Shown piece by piece: positions 36,886-45,022 of a stretch of 64,000 nucleotides of DNA (the stretch's first letter is position 1; each line of letters begins with the position of its first letter). Both the position numbers and the translations under genes were made by a program. This DNA is from Myroides phaeus. GTDB lineage: Bacteria > Bacteroidota > Bacteroidia > Flavobacteriales > Flavobacteriaceae. The stretch spans positions 1,130,001-1,194,000 of the forward strand of contig NZ_CP047050.1 of the NCBI RefSeq assembly GCF_009799805.1, written 5' to 3'. The notes below the pieces were generated by a model, which saw only the letters and a list, made by a program, of their open reading frames with translations, did not search any database and had not been told where the DNA came from.

Positions 36886-36920
36886 TTTGTGATAGGTTGT
36901 GTACTATCTTAGTATATTTG
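36886..36920 (+). promoter_or_regulatory. Promoter of gldB-gldC
   Basis: TTTG at 36886-36889 and TATATTTG at 36913-36920 with a 23-base spacer, at the long end of the accepted range. The ATG follows 24 bases later. Confidence 0.5.
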
Positions 36921-36944
36921 TATTTGGTATAAAAATATAACAAG

Positions 36945-37931
36945 ATGACTTTTTTCAAATTTAGTAATTTATCCCTTGTAGTTTTGCTTGCGAGTAGCCT
37001 TTTTTATGTTGGATGTGGCAATAAAGAAAGTCAGCTCGAAAAAGAAATAGGAGCTATTCCCGTTGAAATGCAAGTAGAGCGTTTTGATGAAATATTTTAT
37101 GCAAGTAAAGCAGAAGAGTTACCTGCAGTAAAACAAAAGTTTCCTTATATGTTTCCTGCTCAACTTACAGATGAGTTTTGGATTGAGAAAAAGAGTGATA
37201 CAATTTTTCAAGAGTTAAATGAAGAAGTAGAGAAACAATATAAAGATTTGGGTGCTTTGCCAAAGGACTTAGAATCGTTCTTTAAGCATATAAAATATTA
37301 TTTTCCAGAAGAGGGGACTAAGAAGAAAGTAATAACAGCAATTTCAGAAGTTGATGTTTCTGTGAAAGCAATATATGCTGATAGTTTAGCTTTGATTGCC
37401 TTGGATACTTACTTAGGTAATGACCACCGATTTTATATGAACTTCCCTGAGTATTTAAGAGGAACGTTTGACAAAAGTCAGATATTACCAGATTTAGCAG
37501 AGAGTTTTGTGATGCAAAAGATGCGACCAAATACCGATAGAACATTTGTGGCAAATATGGTTCAACAAGGGAAGATGTTATATGCAAAAGAGCTATTGTT
37601 GCCAGGAGTTGATAAAGAAAATTTAATTGGATATACCAAAGAACAATTAGCTTGGTGTGGGGTAAATGAAGAGTATATGTGGCGTTATTTTGTGGAGAAT
37701 CAATTGTTGTTTGAAACAGATTCAAAGTTAAGTACCCGTTTTATAGAGCCTGCTCCTTTTTCTAAATTCTATTTAGACATAGATGCAGATAGTCCAGGAA
37801 AAGTAGGAGCTTGGTTAGGTTGGCAAATTGTACGTTCGTATATGAAAAATAATAATGTAACTTTGCAACAACTTTTTAATACACAAGGAAAAGAAATTTT
37901 CGAACAATCAAAATACAAACCGAGAAAGTAA
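36945..37931 (+). CDS. gldB: Gliding motility lipoprotein GldB
   Basis: A lipoprotein needed for gliding motility and linked to the type IX secretion machinery in Flavobacterium. The 328-residue product has a lipoprotein signal ending SSLFYVGC (Cys24), then the conserved start IPVEMQVERFDEIFYAS and later LALIALDTYLGNDHRFYMNF, CGVNEEYMWRYFVENQLLFE and PGKVGAWLGWQIVRSYM, which resemble the GldB family. It is followed by gldC in the same order as in F. johnsoniae, with stop and start sharing TAATG. Confidence 0.93.
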   Translation: MTFFKFSNLSLVVLLASSLFYVGCGNKESQLEKEIGAIPVEMQVERFDEIFYASKAEELPAVKQKFPYMFPAQLTDEFWIEKKSDTIFQELNEEVEKQYKDLGALPKDLESFFKHIKYYFPEEGTKKKVITAISEVDVSVKAIYADSLALIALDTYLGNDHRFYMNFPEYLRGTFDKSQILPDLAESFVMQKMRPNTDRTFVANMVQQGKMLYAKELLLPGVDKENLIGYTKEQLAWCGVNEEYMWRYFVENQLLFETDSKLSTRFIEPAPFSKFYLDIDADSPGKVGAWLGWQIVRSYMKNNNVTLQQLFNTQGKEIFEQSKYKPRK

Positions 37932-38269
37932 TGAGTAAAAATCACGTTTCTGATATAAAAATTAGAGTAGAGTTAGATGAAAATCGCGTTCCAGAAAATA
38001 TATCATGGACAGCAAAAGACGGTGGTGTTGAAAATGCTGCTTCAAAAGCGATGTTGTTATCTATATGGGATCACAAAGTAAAAGAAACTTTGCGTATTGA
38101 TTTATGGACAAAAGATATGCCTGTTGATGAAATGAAGAAATTCTTTCACCAAACATTAGTAGCTATGGCAGATACTTTTGAAAGAGCAACAGAAGACGAA
38201 AAGATGTCTGCTACAATGAAAGACTTTTGTGATTATTTCGCAGAGAAAATGGACTTATTAGAAAAATAA
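37931..38269 (+). CDS. gldC: Gliding motility protein GldC
   Basis: A 112-residue cytoplasmic protein whose loss gives a partial gliding defect in Flavobacterium. Recognisable by IRVELDENRVPENISWTA and the C-terminal TMKDFCDYFAEKMDLLEK, and by its position directly after gldB with a one-base overlap. Its biochemical role is not known. Confidence 0.92.
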   Translation: MSKNHVSDIKIRVELDENRVPENISWTAKDGGVENAASKAMLLSIWDHKVKETLRIDLWTKDMPVDEMKKFFHQTLVAMADTFERATEDEKMSATMKDFCDYFAEKMDLLEK

Positions 38270-38280
38270 AATAAGGTATA

Positions 38281-38311
38281 AAAAAAGGAGCTTTAAAAGC
38301 TCCTTTTTTTT
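38281..38311. terminator. Bidirectional terminator between gldC and the luxE-like gene
   Basis: Stem AAAAAAGGAGCTTT/AAAGCTCCTTTTTT between two convergent genes. It overlaps the stop codon of the LuxE-like gene. Confidence 0.85.
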
Positions 38312-39290
38312 ATACTACCATAAGGTTACAACCTCGTATGTCAGAATTGTCAAATCTTCCCAGTATTTCGAAAGATCCATCTGAATATTTCTTTCCTAAA
38401 TCTTGTGTTGCGATAAATGAACACGAGTTTATGTTTGCTAAATCAATTACATTCACTCCTCCAGTTTTTCCTTCTTCTACATAAGTTAAAGCATCTTCTG
38501 GATCACGAGTAAGTATATCCATCCACGGCGGGCATTCAAAAATACCATCTCCAAAAGAATATCCTTGAGACAGTAATTCTGTCATTCCATACTCTGAGTG
38601 TATTTTATTTACACCAAAACCATCACATAATATTTTATGTAATTCCTCTCGTATCATTTCTTTTCTACGACCTTTCATTCCTCCTGTTTCCATAATAATG
38701 GTGTTTTTCAGGTCAAACTTATTCAGTTCGATTAAATCAAGAAGAGCATAAGTAACTCCAATAAGAAGAATGTTTTTTCCTTGTTGGTCTAAGTCAATTA
38801 ATTTAGAAGATAATTCTTCGTAATTGTGAAGATAGAAACCACTTTCAGGATGAGCAGAAGAATTGATGAAGTCTTCAGCCATATAAATAAGAGAAGACCC
38901 TTCGCGCTCTAAATAAGAAGGCAAAAGAGCTAAGACTACATAGTCTTCAATATTTCCGTAAAAGTGCGAGAAAGCAGCTCTAAAGCTCTCCTCGTAGAAA
39001 GAAAGATCAGTTACGTGATGTTTACTTGTTACCATTCCTGTTGTACCACTACTGGTAAAAGTAGTTTTAATAGGATCTGTAGAGCTTAATACTTCTTTTG
39101 ATTTAAAGAATTGAATAGGTAAAAAAGGCACGTCAACTAATGTTTTTACATTAGCAGGAGTTCTTTCTAATAAGTTACAGAATTGTTGGTATACAGGGTT
39201 ATTTTCATACTGAAAGCGAAAGACTTTCATAGCTATTTTATGAAACTCTTTCTTAGTTTGAATTTGTATGATTTCTTCTGGTTTAAACAC
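38310..39290 (-). CDS. LuxE/acyl-protein-synthetase-like protein
   Basis: Resembles the LuxE family (ATP-dependent acyl activation, ANL-related). Visible motifs: TTFTSSGTTGMVTSKHHV (the Ser/Thr/Gly-rich nucleotide loop), IIMETGGMKGRRKEMIREEL, HSEYGMTELLSQGY with the conserved YGMTE, and a C-terminal segment ending GRFDNSDIRGCN. The substrate is unknown and there are no luciferase genes near, so a role in light production is not supported. I chose the GTG at 39288-39290 (VFKPEEIIQ, 326 residues). An upstream ATG start would run through a -7 element (39310-39317) and the terminator of the neighbouring gene. Confidence 0.88.
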   Translation of the reverse strand: MFKPEEIIQIQTKKEFHKIAMKVFRFQYENNPVYQQFCNLLERTPANVKTLVDVPFLPIQFFKSKEVLSSTDPIKTTFTSSGTTGMVTSKHHVTDLSFYEESFRAAFSHFYGNIEDYVVLALLPSYLEREGSSLIYMAEDFINSSAHPESGFYLHNYEELSSKLIDLDQQGKNILLIGVTYALLDLIELNKFDLKNTIIMETGGMKGRRKEMIREELHKILCDGFGVNKIHSEYGMTELLSQGYSFGDGIFECPPWMDILTRDPEDALTYVEEGKTGGVNVIDLANINSCSFIATQDLGKKYSDGSFEILGRFDNSDIRGCNLMVV

Positions 39291-39309
39291 GGTAAAAAAT
39301 ATTTTAAGG

Positions 39310-39317
39310 CAAAAGTA
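39310..39317 (-). promoter_or_regulatory. -7 element of the luxE-like gene
   Basis: Minus-strand TACTTTTG about 20 bases before the GTG start. It lies within codons of the longer reading frame, which argues for the GTG start. There is no clear -33 element. Confidence 0.5.
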
Positions 39318-39324
39318 CAAATAA

Positions 39325-39358
39325 AAAAAGAGCATCACTTTTATGCGATGCTCTTTTT
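39325..39358 (-). terminator. Terminator of the sorting-domain protein gene
   Basis: Perfect twelve-base arms AAAAAGAGCATC and GATGCTCTTTTT, downstream of the minus-strand gene ending at 39386. Confidence 0.9.
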
Positions 39359-39385
39359 CAGTTAAATCTAATATTTTAGAAATGC

Positions 39386-39736
39386 TTACTTGATAACAAT
39401 CTTTCTTGTAGAAGTAGCATTATTTTCTCTAATCTTTATAATATAAATTCCCGCATTAACGCTGTAAGGCAAACTAAGTTCTTTTGTATTCATCGTCATT
39501 GCAAATACTTTTTTACCCACTACATTATAAAGCTCAACCTCTTTCGGGTCGTTTTTCGTCGATTCTATATACAACTTTCCGCTGGCAGCAGCAGGATTAG
39601 GGGATATAGACAGCCCTTCGATATTCTGGTTCGAAAATCTTGGTTCATTGTAACGCAATCCACTTTGCGCGAATGCTGAGCTTGCGCCTAACATTGTAAT
39701 GAACAATACGATAGTGTAAAAGTATTTATTTGCCAT
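39386..39736 (-). CDS. Mini protein consisting of a signal peptide and a T9SS type A sorting domain
   Basis: The 116-residue product has a signal peptide (about residues 1-24, ending SSAFAQ), a 20-residue linker, and then a whole C-terminal sorting domain: ISPNPAAASGKLYIES, VELYNVVGKKVF, LPYSVNAGIYIIKI and a basic end with STRKIVIK. There is almost no cargo between them. The domain directs proteins to the type IX secretion system. The tiny size is unusual, though similar short ones occur in flavobacteria. It is a single-gene unit. Confidence 0.87.
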   Translation of the reverse strand: MANKYFYTIVLFITMLGASSAFAQSGLRYNEPRFSNQNIEGLSISPNPAAASGKLYIESTKNDPKEVELYNVVGKKVFAMTMNTKELSLPYSVNAGIYIIKIRENNATSTRKIVIK

Positions 39737-39787
39737 CTAAGAGAAATTATGGTATAAAAGTAGTAATAATAATTCTAATAAAAAATT

Positions 39788-39824
39788 AAAAAGCGTATGC
39801 TTTTTAGGGCATACGCTTTTTTTT
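39788..39824 (-). terminator. Terminator of the beta-helix lipoprotein gene
   Basis: Stem AAAAAGCGTATGC/GCATACGCTTTTT downstream of the minus-strand gene ending at 39853. Confidence 0.88.
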
Positions 39825-39852
39825 AACATTTTTTATTTTGAAAAGTGATATA

Positions 39853-41016
39853 TTATAGTCCCACTGTCCATCCTTTTGTCCATTCTGGAACACCAGCACC
39901 ATTACCAGCACCGCTGTTATTTGCTTCACTTAGTACTTTAGTTGCATCAGAAGCATTTCCTTTTGTGTCTTTACCAGAAACTTTAGTTGTTACATCAATT
40001 AACTGTACATTTTTAACAAATAAAGAACCTTTAGATACGTTGTCAAGTGTTTCATCGTGTTCAACATCGATACCTACTTTCCATCCGCTTAATACTATAT
40101 TTGAGATTTGACCTTTAGTCCCTTCACGTAATTTTAAGGCAGTACCTTCTCCTTTTTTAGCAGAGATTAAAGTAACTCCGTCAATTTTTGGATTAGAATA
40201 AGGATTTGCACTTCTGTTGTTGCTATTATTGTCTGCTTCAAATCCTCTGTCTGCAGTTCCTGATTGTTTAGAATACCAGAATTTGTTTTCTTGGCCATTC
40301 CATCCTTCAGTCCAATCGAATTGGTCGTCATCGTTGTTTGTAGATACTAAATATTGCGCACTTACAGTTCCACCAAACCACTCAAAACCATCATCTGAAC
40401 CTTCGTGTGCTTGTACATATTGTATAGTAGTACCGCTACCAACACCAAACATTGAAAGACCATTAAATTCTTTTTCACTGTTGTAGTTTGCTCCAGCATA
40501 TTCAATTCTTAAGTACTTGATTGAACCTGAGTTGTCGTTTGCAACATCTCCACCGTACGTTAAGTCTGATACTTCAGCAGTAGCAGATGTTCCTTTATTA
40601 ATAGGTGCTTTACCACATAATACTAAACCTCCCCAGCTACCTCTTTCTTTTTCAGCAGCAGTCATAACAACTGGATTGTTTTTATTTCCTTCAACAAAGA
40701 TTTGTCCTCCTTGTGCAACAGCGATATATGCGCTTGTTCCTCCTGTTCCGATAATTACAACACCTTCAGGAATAGTTAACTTAGCACCATCTCCAACGAC
40801 AAGTTTACTTTTTAAGTTGTATGTTTTGTTTTTCTCAAGTTTTAAGTGTTCTCCTTTTTTAAGTTCCCCTCCAATTGTGTTTTCTGTTGTTGGTGGAGTA
40901 ATTGTTCCTCCATCTCCAGGTTTACCTGTGTTGTTTGAATTGTCGTCTGATGAACAGCTTGCAAATAATACTGTTGCTAATGATAGTGTTAATCCAAGTC
41001 TAAGTAGCTTTTTCAT
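39853..41016 (-). CDS. Beta-helix lipoprotein, probably surface exposed, partner of a TonB receptor
   Basis: A 387-residue lipoprotein with lipobox VLFASC (Cys21) followed by SSDDN, an acidic tag like the lipoprotein export signals that send lipoproteins to the cell surface in Bacteroidota. The mature part looks like a right-handed parallel beta-helix, with repeating Gly/Asn/Asp turns (LVVGDGAKLTIPEGVVIIG, WFGGTVSAQYLVSTNNDDD, WTEGWNGQENKFWYSK). No enzymatic motif is seen. It lies downstream of a TonB-dependent receptor on the same strand, about 380 bases away, so the two may form a receptor and surface-protein pair. The ligand is unknown. Confidence 0.83.
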   Translation of the reverse strand: MKKLLRLGLTLSLATVLFASCSSDDNSNNTGKPGDGGTITPPTTENTIGGELKKGEHLKLEKNKTYNLKSKLVVGDGAKLTIPEGVVIIGTGGTSAYIAVAQGGQIFVEGNKNNPVVMTAAEKERGSWGGLVLCGKAPINKGTSATAEVSDLTYGGDVANDNSGSIKYLRIEYAGANYNSEKEFNGLSMFGVGSGTTIQYVQAHEGSDDGFEWFGGTVSAQYLVSTNNDDDQFDWTEGWNGQENKFWYSKQSGTADRGFEADNNSNNRSANPYSNPKIDGVTLISAKKGEGTALKLREGTKGQISNIVLSGWKVGIDVEHDETLDNVSKGSLFVKNVQLIDVTTKVSGKDTKGNASDATKVLSEANNSGAGNGAGVPEWTKGWTVGL

Positions 41017-41396
41017 AATTTAAAAGTGTTATAGTTTTTTTTCTATAACAAAGATGCAGTTGTAATATTACCACTGTGTTAATGAAGTGTGATGAAAATA
41101 TTAATTATGAATGGGTTATGTGTCTTTTGTGTTAATATAAAGTGAGAGATACATTTAGATAATTACTTGTTTTTCAAGGAGAATATTACACAAGTGACTT
41201 TGAAAGGTTATTTTACTTCTATTTTATTGATATACCTCTGCTGTTAAAAAGTTATTTGTAAGTGTATAAGATTAAAGGCAGTTTTTTAAAATATTTAATT
41301 CTAAGAATGGTATTGGTTATGGTCAAAAAAAAACCGGTTGAATTTAAATTCAACCGGCATAAGTTCCCTCGAAAAGTTACTTATTTAAACACAACG
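41017..41396. other. Intergenic region between receptor and lipoprotein genes
   Basis: It holds the receptor terminator (41325-41357) and an inverted repeat GTTATAG/CTATAAC (41028-41049) directly upstream of the lipoprotein ATG. Otherwise AT-rich DNA with no gene. Confidence 0.55.
41325..41357 (-). terminator. Terminator of the TonB receptor gene
   Basis: A 24-base perfect palindrome, CCGGTTGAATTT and complement (41334-41357). A run of nine As to its left gives a U tract for minus-strand transcripts. Confidence 0.88.
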
Positions 41397-44144
41397 TTAA
41401 AATGTATAATTAAAGCCTAAACTGAAATTAGAACCTACTTTATACGATTGTACTAATATGTCTTGTGTTAGATTCTCTTGTTTTCTTTCAATTTTTGGAT
41501 CTAATAAGTTTTTAGCTGTAAAACTCATTCCAAAATTTTTAGAGAAGTTCATTTTAAAAGCGAAGTCTAACATTCCAAACGATTTGTCAACTAAGTTTCC
41601 TCCTTGTTCAGTACCTAAAGAATATAATTTATCAGAGAAGTGTGCATAAGAAATGGTAGTAGTCAAACTTTGGTCACCCCATTCTTTGATATACGAAAGG
41701 TCAGCATTTAATAAGAAGTCTGATGCTCCTGTAAAACTTGCATCTTTGTGTGTAAAAGAAGTACTCAGATATTTGTTTTCACGATTTACCTTTTCATTAT
41801 CTAACTTTTGGTATGTTTTCATTATTGAAGCATTCACACCACCAGTAATTTTATTTGTATTCACATCGTCAAAGCTGATTAAGTTTTTTCGAACCTCAAT
41901 TTCCACTCCAGCTGCATAACCATAATCACCTGTGTTAGCATACGTGATATCATTTGAAGACGAAGAAGAAACAATCTCATTTATTGGATTTTCGATGTAT
42001 TTACCAAAACCAGTTACAGAGAACACTTCATCATTAGTAGGGAAAAATTCCCATTTTAAGTCAAAGTTATAGTCGTCAGAAGCGTATAAGTCAGGGTTAC
42101 CCACTTTAATTTCTGTTACATCTTCATAAATAAAACGCGCTCTTTCTTTGAATTGAGGCAGGGTATATGTTTTAGAAAAAGCAAATCTTAAATTGTTTTT
42201 ATCATTAACTGCATATCGCAAAGACAAACTTGGTAAGAACGCATTCTTAGAAAACTTATTCTCTGTTTTTATTACATCCAATTGCGTTTGCCAATCAACA
42301 TTCTGAGATATCTTTTCAAAACGCAATCCTACAATACCTGAAAGTTTGTCTGATAATTTATATTCCACATTTGCAAAACCAGCATTGATAAGTAAATCAC
42401 CATTATAAGTCTGTGGTTTCAATGCATCATGCGTATTTACACCACCTCTAAAAGTATAAGTTTTGAAGTATCCGTTTTCAAAGTTAGTTTGATTGAAGAA
42501 CTGATCTAAAGCATACGGATTAATATTATTATTGTATTCATTGTTGATTTGGAATACGAATTGAGTTGCTTCAAATTTGCGCTCTTTGCTTCTCATATTA
42601 TATCCAACAGTAAGTTTACCATTGTATAAATTCTCTTCGTTTTTACCGAATTTATAATCTACAGCCAAGTTCGCTGCTATTTCATTTTCAGTAAGGTCTT
42701 CAAAGTAACGGTTGTTATCCGATCTAGAGTTTATTGAAAACTTATAAGCATCGCTATCTTTTAGTTTGTTGATTGTGTACTGTTGTCTGTCTGGAGTTTG
42801 TGCTGAAACACGGTTATATGCAACTCCCCAGTTTAAGTCAAATTGTTCTGTTAAGTTGTGAGTACCTAATAACTGATTAACAAACAACATATCTTGTTTA
42901 TAGTTCTGTCTATTTAAGAAAGTATGGTCAGTATTGTCAAGTGTGATATCTCTGATGAATCCGCGGTACTCATCATTTTTTTCTTGAGAATCGTTGATGA
43001 ATAATACGTTGTATTTAATACTGTTTTTAGCATTGATGTTGTAATCAGCATTAAACATTGCAGTAGTATTTGTATTGTATTCAAAAGACTCCATCTCTAA
43101 GTTCTTAGTAAAGTCGTTTTGCGCTTGTGCTGTGCGAGAAATACCCTTTTTGTGTTTGAAATTATTGCTAAAAGAAACTGTAGCAAATAAATTTAAAGAC
43201 GATTCAGCTCCAAAGTAAAATGATTTACCACCATCTAAGCTAAGACCTAATCCATATGGAGTTCTCTCATTAGTCTGCGTAGTATTTGTAAAAGTATAAG
43301 CAGCTAAAGGATTAGTAGGAATGTCTTTTTTAGAAAAACCAATATAGTTTCTATTACCTGTTGTTCTAAAGCTATTTTGTTCAAAAGCATTTGAGTTAAG
43401 GTTTGAACTAACTCCCAATTGTACATAACCTTCTCCACTGTGTTTTTTAGAAATAATATCAATATTACCCCCTGCAAAATCTCCATAATTACGAGTACTA
43501 TACGTTTTGTCGATAGATAAATATTCAACAATATCTGTATTAAAGATGTTTAAGCTGATATTTTTCTTTTCCGGATCATTTGAAGAAAGAGGTAGCCCAT
43601 TGAAAGAAGTACTATTGTAACGGTCACCTAATCCTCTTACGAAGATAGTTCCAGAGCCTTCTTGTTTAGAAACCCCTGTTGTTTTTGTCACAGCAGTCGC
43701 AACATCACTAACCCCTTTACGAGAAAGTTCTTGAGAACCGATATGCTGTTTGATTTCAGCAGAGCGTTGTTGCTCAATTAATAAAGCAGACTCTCTTGCT
43801 TTAGAGCGAGTAGCAGTAACAACTACCCCTTCTAATTCTACGTGTTCATCTTGTAAAGCTACATTAAGAGCTTTTTTTTCTTTTGCAGTAACTGTAATTT
43901 TTTGTTCTTGCTGAAGGTATCCGATATATTCAAAAATAATTATGTGTGTACCAGGATCTAAAGCTATTTGGTAGTTTCCGTCAAGATCTGTATTTACTCC
44001 AATTGATGTATTTTTAATACTAACAGTAGCATACGGTAAAGGTTCTTTGGTTGTGTTGTCTGTTATTTTTCCTTTGATTTCTGCTTTTTGGCCAAAGGCG
44101 ATTGCAGTTGCCAATAAAAAAATAATTGATAAGTAGTTTTTCAT
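41397..44144 (-). CDS. TonB-dependent receptor with carboxypeptidase-like N-terminal domain
   Basis: Outer-membrane active importer. The 915-residue product has a signal peptide (to about residue 18, AIAFGQ), a CarboxypepD_reg-like domain (about 20-105, KGKITDNTTKEPLPYATVSI), a plug domain (about 120-240, with TIFVRGLGDRYNSTSFNG and GDFAGGNIDIISK), and a beta-barrel ending in GFNYTF, the C-terminal Phe expected for BAM insertion. The RGLGDRYNSTSFNG form of the plug is a distinct subgroup that is not SusC-like and has no SusD partner here. It is divergent from an OmpR-type two-component system and followed by the beta-helix lipoprotein. The substrate is not known. Confidence 0.93.
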   Translation of the reverse strand: MKNYLSIIFLLATAIAFGQKAEIKGKITDNTTKEPLPYATVSIKNTSIGVNTDLDGNYQIALDPGTHIIIFEYIGYLQQEQKITVTAKEKKALNVALQDEHVELEGVVVTATRSKARESALLIEQQRSAEIKQHIGSQELSRKGVSDVATAVTKTTGVSKQEGSGTIFVRGLGDRYNSTSFNGLPLSSNDPEKKNISLNIFNTDIVEYLSIDKTYSTRNYGDFAGGNIDIISKKHSGEGYVQLGVSSNLNSNAFEQNSFRTTGNRNYIGFSKKDIPTNPLAAYTFTNTTQTNERTPYGLGLSLDGGKSFYFGAESSLNLFATVSFSNNFKHKKGISRTAQAQNDFTKNLEMESFEYNTNTTAMFNADYNINAKNSIKYNVLFINDSQEKNDEYRGFIRDITLDNTDHTFLNRQNYKQDMLFVNQLLGTHNLTEQFDLNWGVAYNRVSAQTPDRQQYTINKLKDSDAYKFSINSRSDNNRYFEDLTENEIAANLAVDYKFGKNEENLYNGKLTVGYNMRSKERKFEATQFVFQINNEYNNNINPYALDQFFNQTNFENGYFKTYTFRGGVNTHDALKPQTYNGDLLINAGFANVEYKLSDKLSGIVGLRFEKISQNVDWQTQLDVIKTENKFSKNAFLPSLSLRYAVNDKNNLRFAFSKTYTLPQFKERARFIYEDVTEIKVGNPDLYASDDYNFDLKWEFFPTNDEVFSVTGFGKYIENPINEIVSSSSSNDITYANTGDYGYAAGVEIEVRKNLISFDDVNTNKITGGVNASIMKTYQKLDNEKVNRENKYLSTSFTHKDASFTGASDFLLNADLSYIKEWGDQSLTTTISYAHFSDKLYSLGTEQGGNLVDKSFGMLDFAFKMNFSKNFGMSFTAKNLLDPKIERKQENLTQDILVQSYKVGSNFSLGFNYTF

Positions 44145-44203
44145 AAAAATTTAAAAGTTGTGTTTATGAAGACAAATAACCTTTGTTTTTTGTGGAATAG
44201 CAT

Positions 44204-44265
44204 TAATCTAATATTATGATTTTATAATCTAATATTAATTAATTGTTAACATATTAATTAATTGT
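44204..44265. promoter_or_regulatory. Paired 13-mer direct repeats in the receptor/response-regulator intergenic region
   Basis: TAATCTAATATTA occurs at 44204-44216 and 44225-44237 (21-bp period). ATTAATTAATTGT occurs at 44234-44246 and 44253-44265 (19-bp period). Tandem sites spaced about two helical turns suggest binding of an OmpR/PhoB-type regulator. They lie between the divergent TonB receptor and the regulator gene. Confidence 0.5.
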
Positions 44266-44326
44266 AAAGTAAGTGTTTACTTCTATTTAATATTCTATAT
44301 TTGGAAGGTAAAACATTGTTGAAATC

Positions 44327-45019
44327 ATGAAAAACTCGAAGATTAAAATTTTGTTGGTAGATGATGACCTGGATATAATAGACGTTATTAATTACAATCT
44401 AAAAAAAGAAGGTTATAAGATTTTAGTTGCTAATAGTGGTGCGGAAGCATTAGAAATAGCAAGAAAAGTAAAGCCACATTTAATATTGCTTGACGTTATG
44501 ATGCCTGAAATGGATGGTATAGAAACGTGTGAAGGGTTAAGAAAGATGAAAGGACTTTCTAATACGGTAATTGCATTTTTATCAGCAAGAGGAGAAGATT
44601 ATTCTCAAGTTGCAGGATATGATGCTGGAGCAGATGATTATATAACTAAGCCTATACGACCAAAAGTTTTAATAGGTAAAGTAAAGGGATTACTTAGGCG
44701 TTTTGTAACTGATGAAGAAAATAATGGTGATTCTGTTTCTTTTGGAGACTTAGTTATTAATAGAGTGATGTATAAGGTTTTCTTGAAAGACGAAGAGATA
44801 AGACTCCCTAAAAAGGAGTTTGAATTGTTATCGCTATTGAGTTCTAATCCAGGAAAAGTATTTGATAGATATGAAATCCTTGATCTTATATGGGGAGTTG
44901 ATGTTGTAGTAAACGATCGTACAATTGACGTTCACGTAAAAAAACTTCGCAGTAAGCTTGGCGAAAATATTATTAAGACTATCAAAGGAGTTGGCTATAA
45001 ATTTGAAATGGAGGATTAA
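44327..45019 (+). CDS. OmpR/PhoB-family response regulator
   Basis: A 230-residue DNA-binding regulator. Receiver domain with LLVDDDLD and phospho-acceptor Asp56 in LLDVMMPEMDG, the switch region AFLSARGEDY and Lys in YITKPIRP. The C-terminal winged-helix domain (VINRVMYKVFLKDEEIRLPK, then NDRTIDVHVKKLRSKLGENI and IKGVGYKF) is of the OmpR type. It is followed after three bases by its histidine kinase. It faces a TonB receptor gene, so it may regulate it. A PhoB role is possible from the family but unproven. Confidence 0.93.
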   Translation: MKNSKIKILLVDDDLDIIDVINYNLKKEGYKILVANSGAEALEIARKVKPHLILLDVMMPEMDGIETCEGLRKMKGLSNTVIAFLSARGEDYSQVAGYDAGADDYITKPIRPKVLIGKVKGLLRRFVTDEENNGDSVSFGDLVINRVMYKVFLKDEEIRLPKKEFELLSLLSSNPGKVFDRYEILDLIWGVDVVVNDRTIDVHVKKLRSKLGENIIKTIKGVGYKFEMED

Positions 45020-45022
45020 CCA

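Noticed and set aside
38310..39338. LuxE-like protein as part of a bioluminescence operon
   Set aside because: No luxA, luxB, luxC or luxD genes occur in the window, and LuxE-like proteins occur widely in non-luminous bacteria.
40517..41023. 168-codon plus-strand frame antisense to the beta-helix lipoprotein
   Set aside because: Pro/Ser-rich composition from the complement of Gly/Thr codons; the minus-strand lipoprotein has a clear signal and domain structure.
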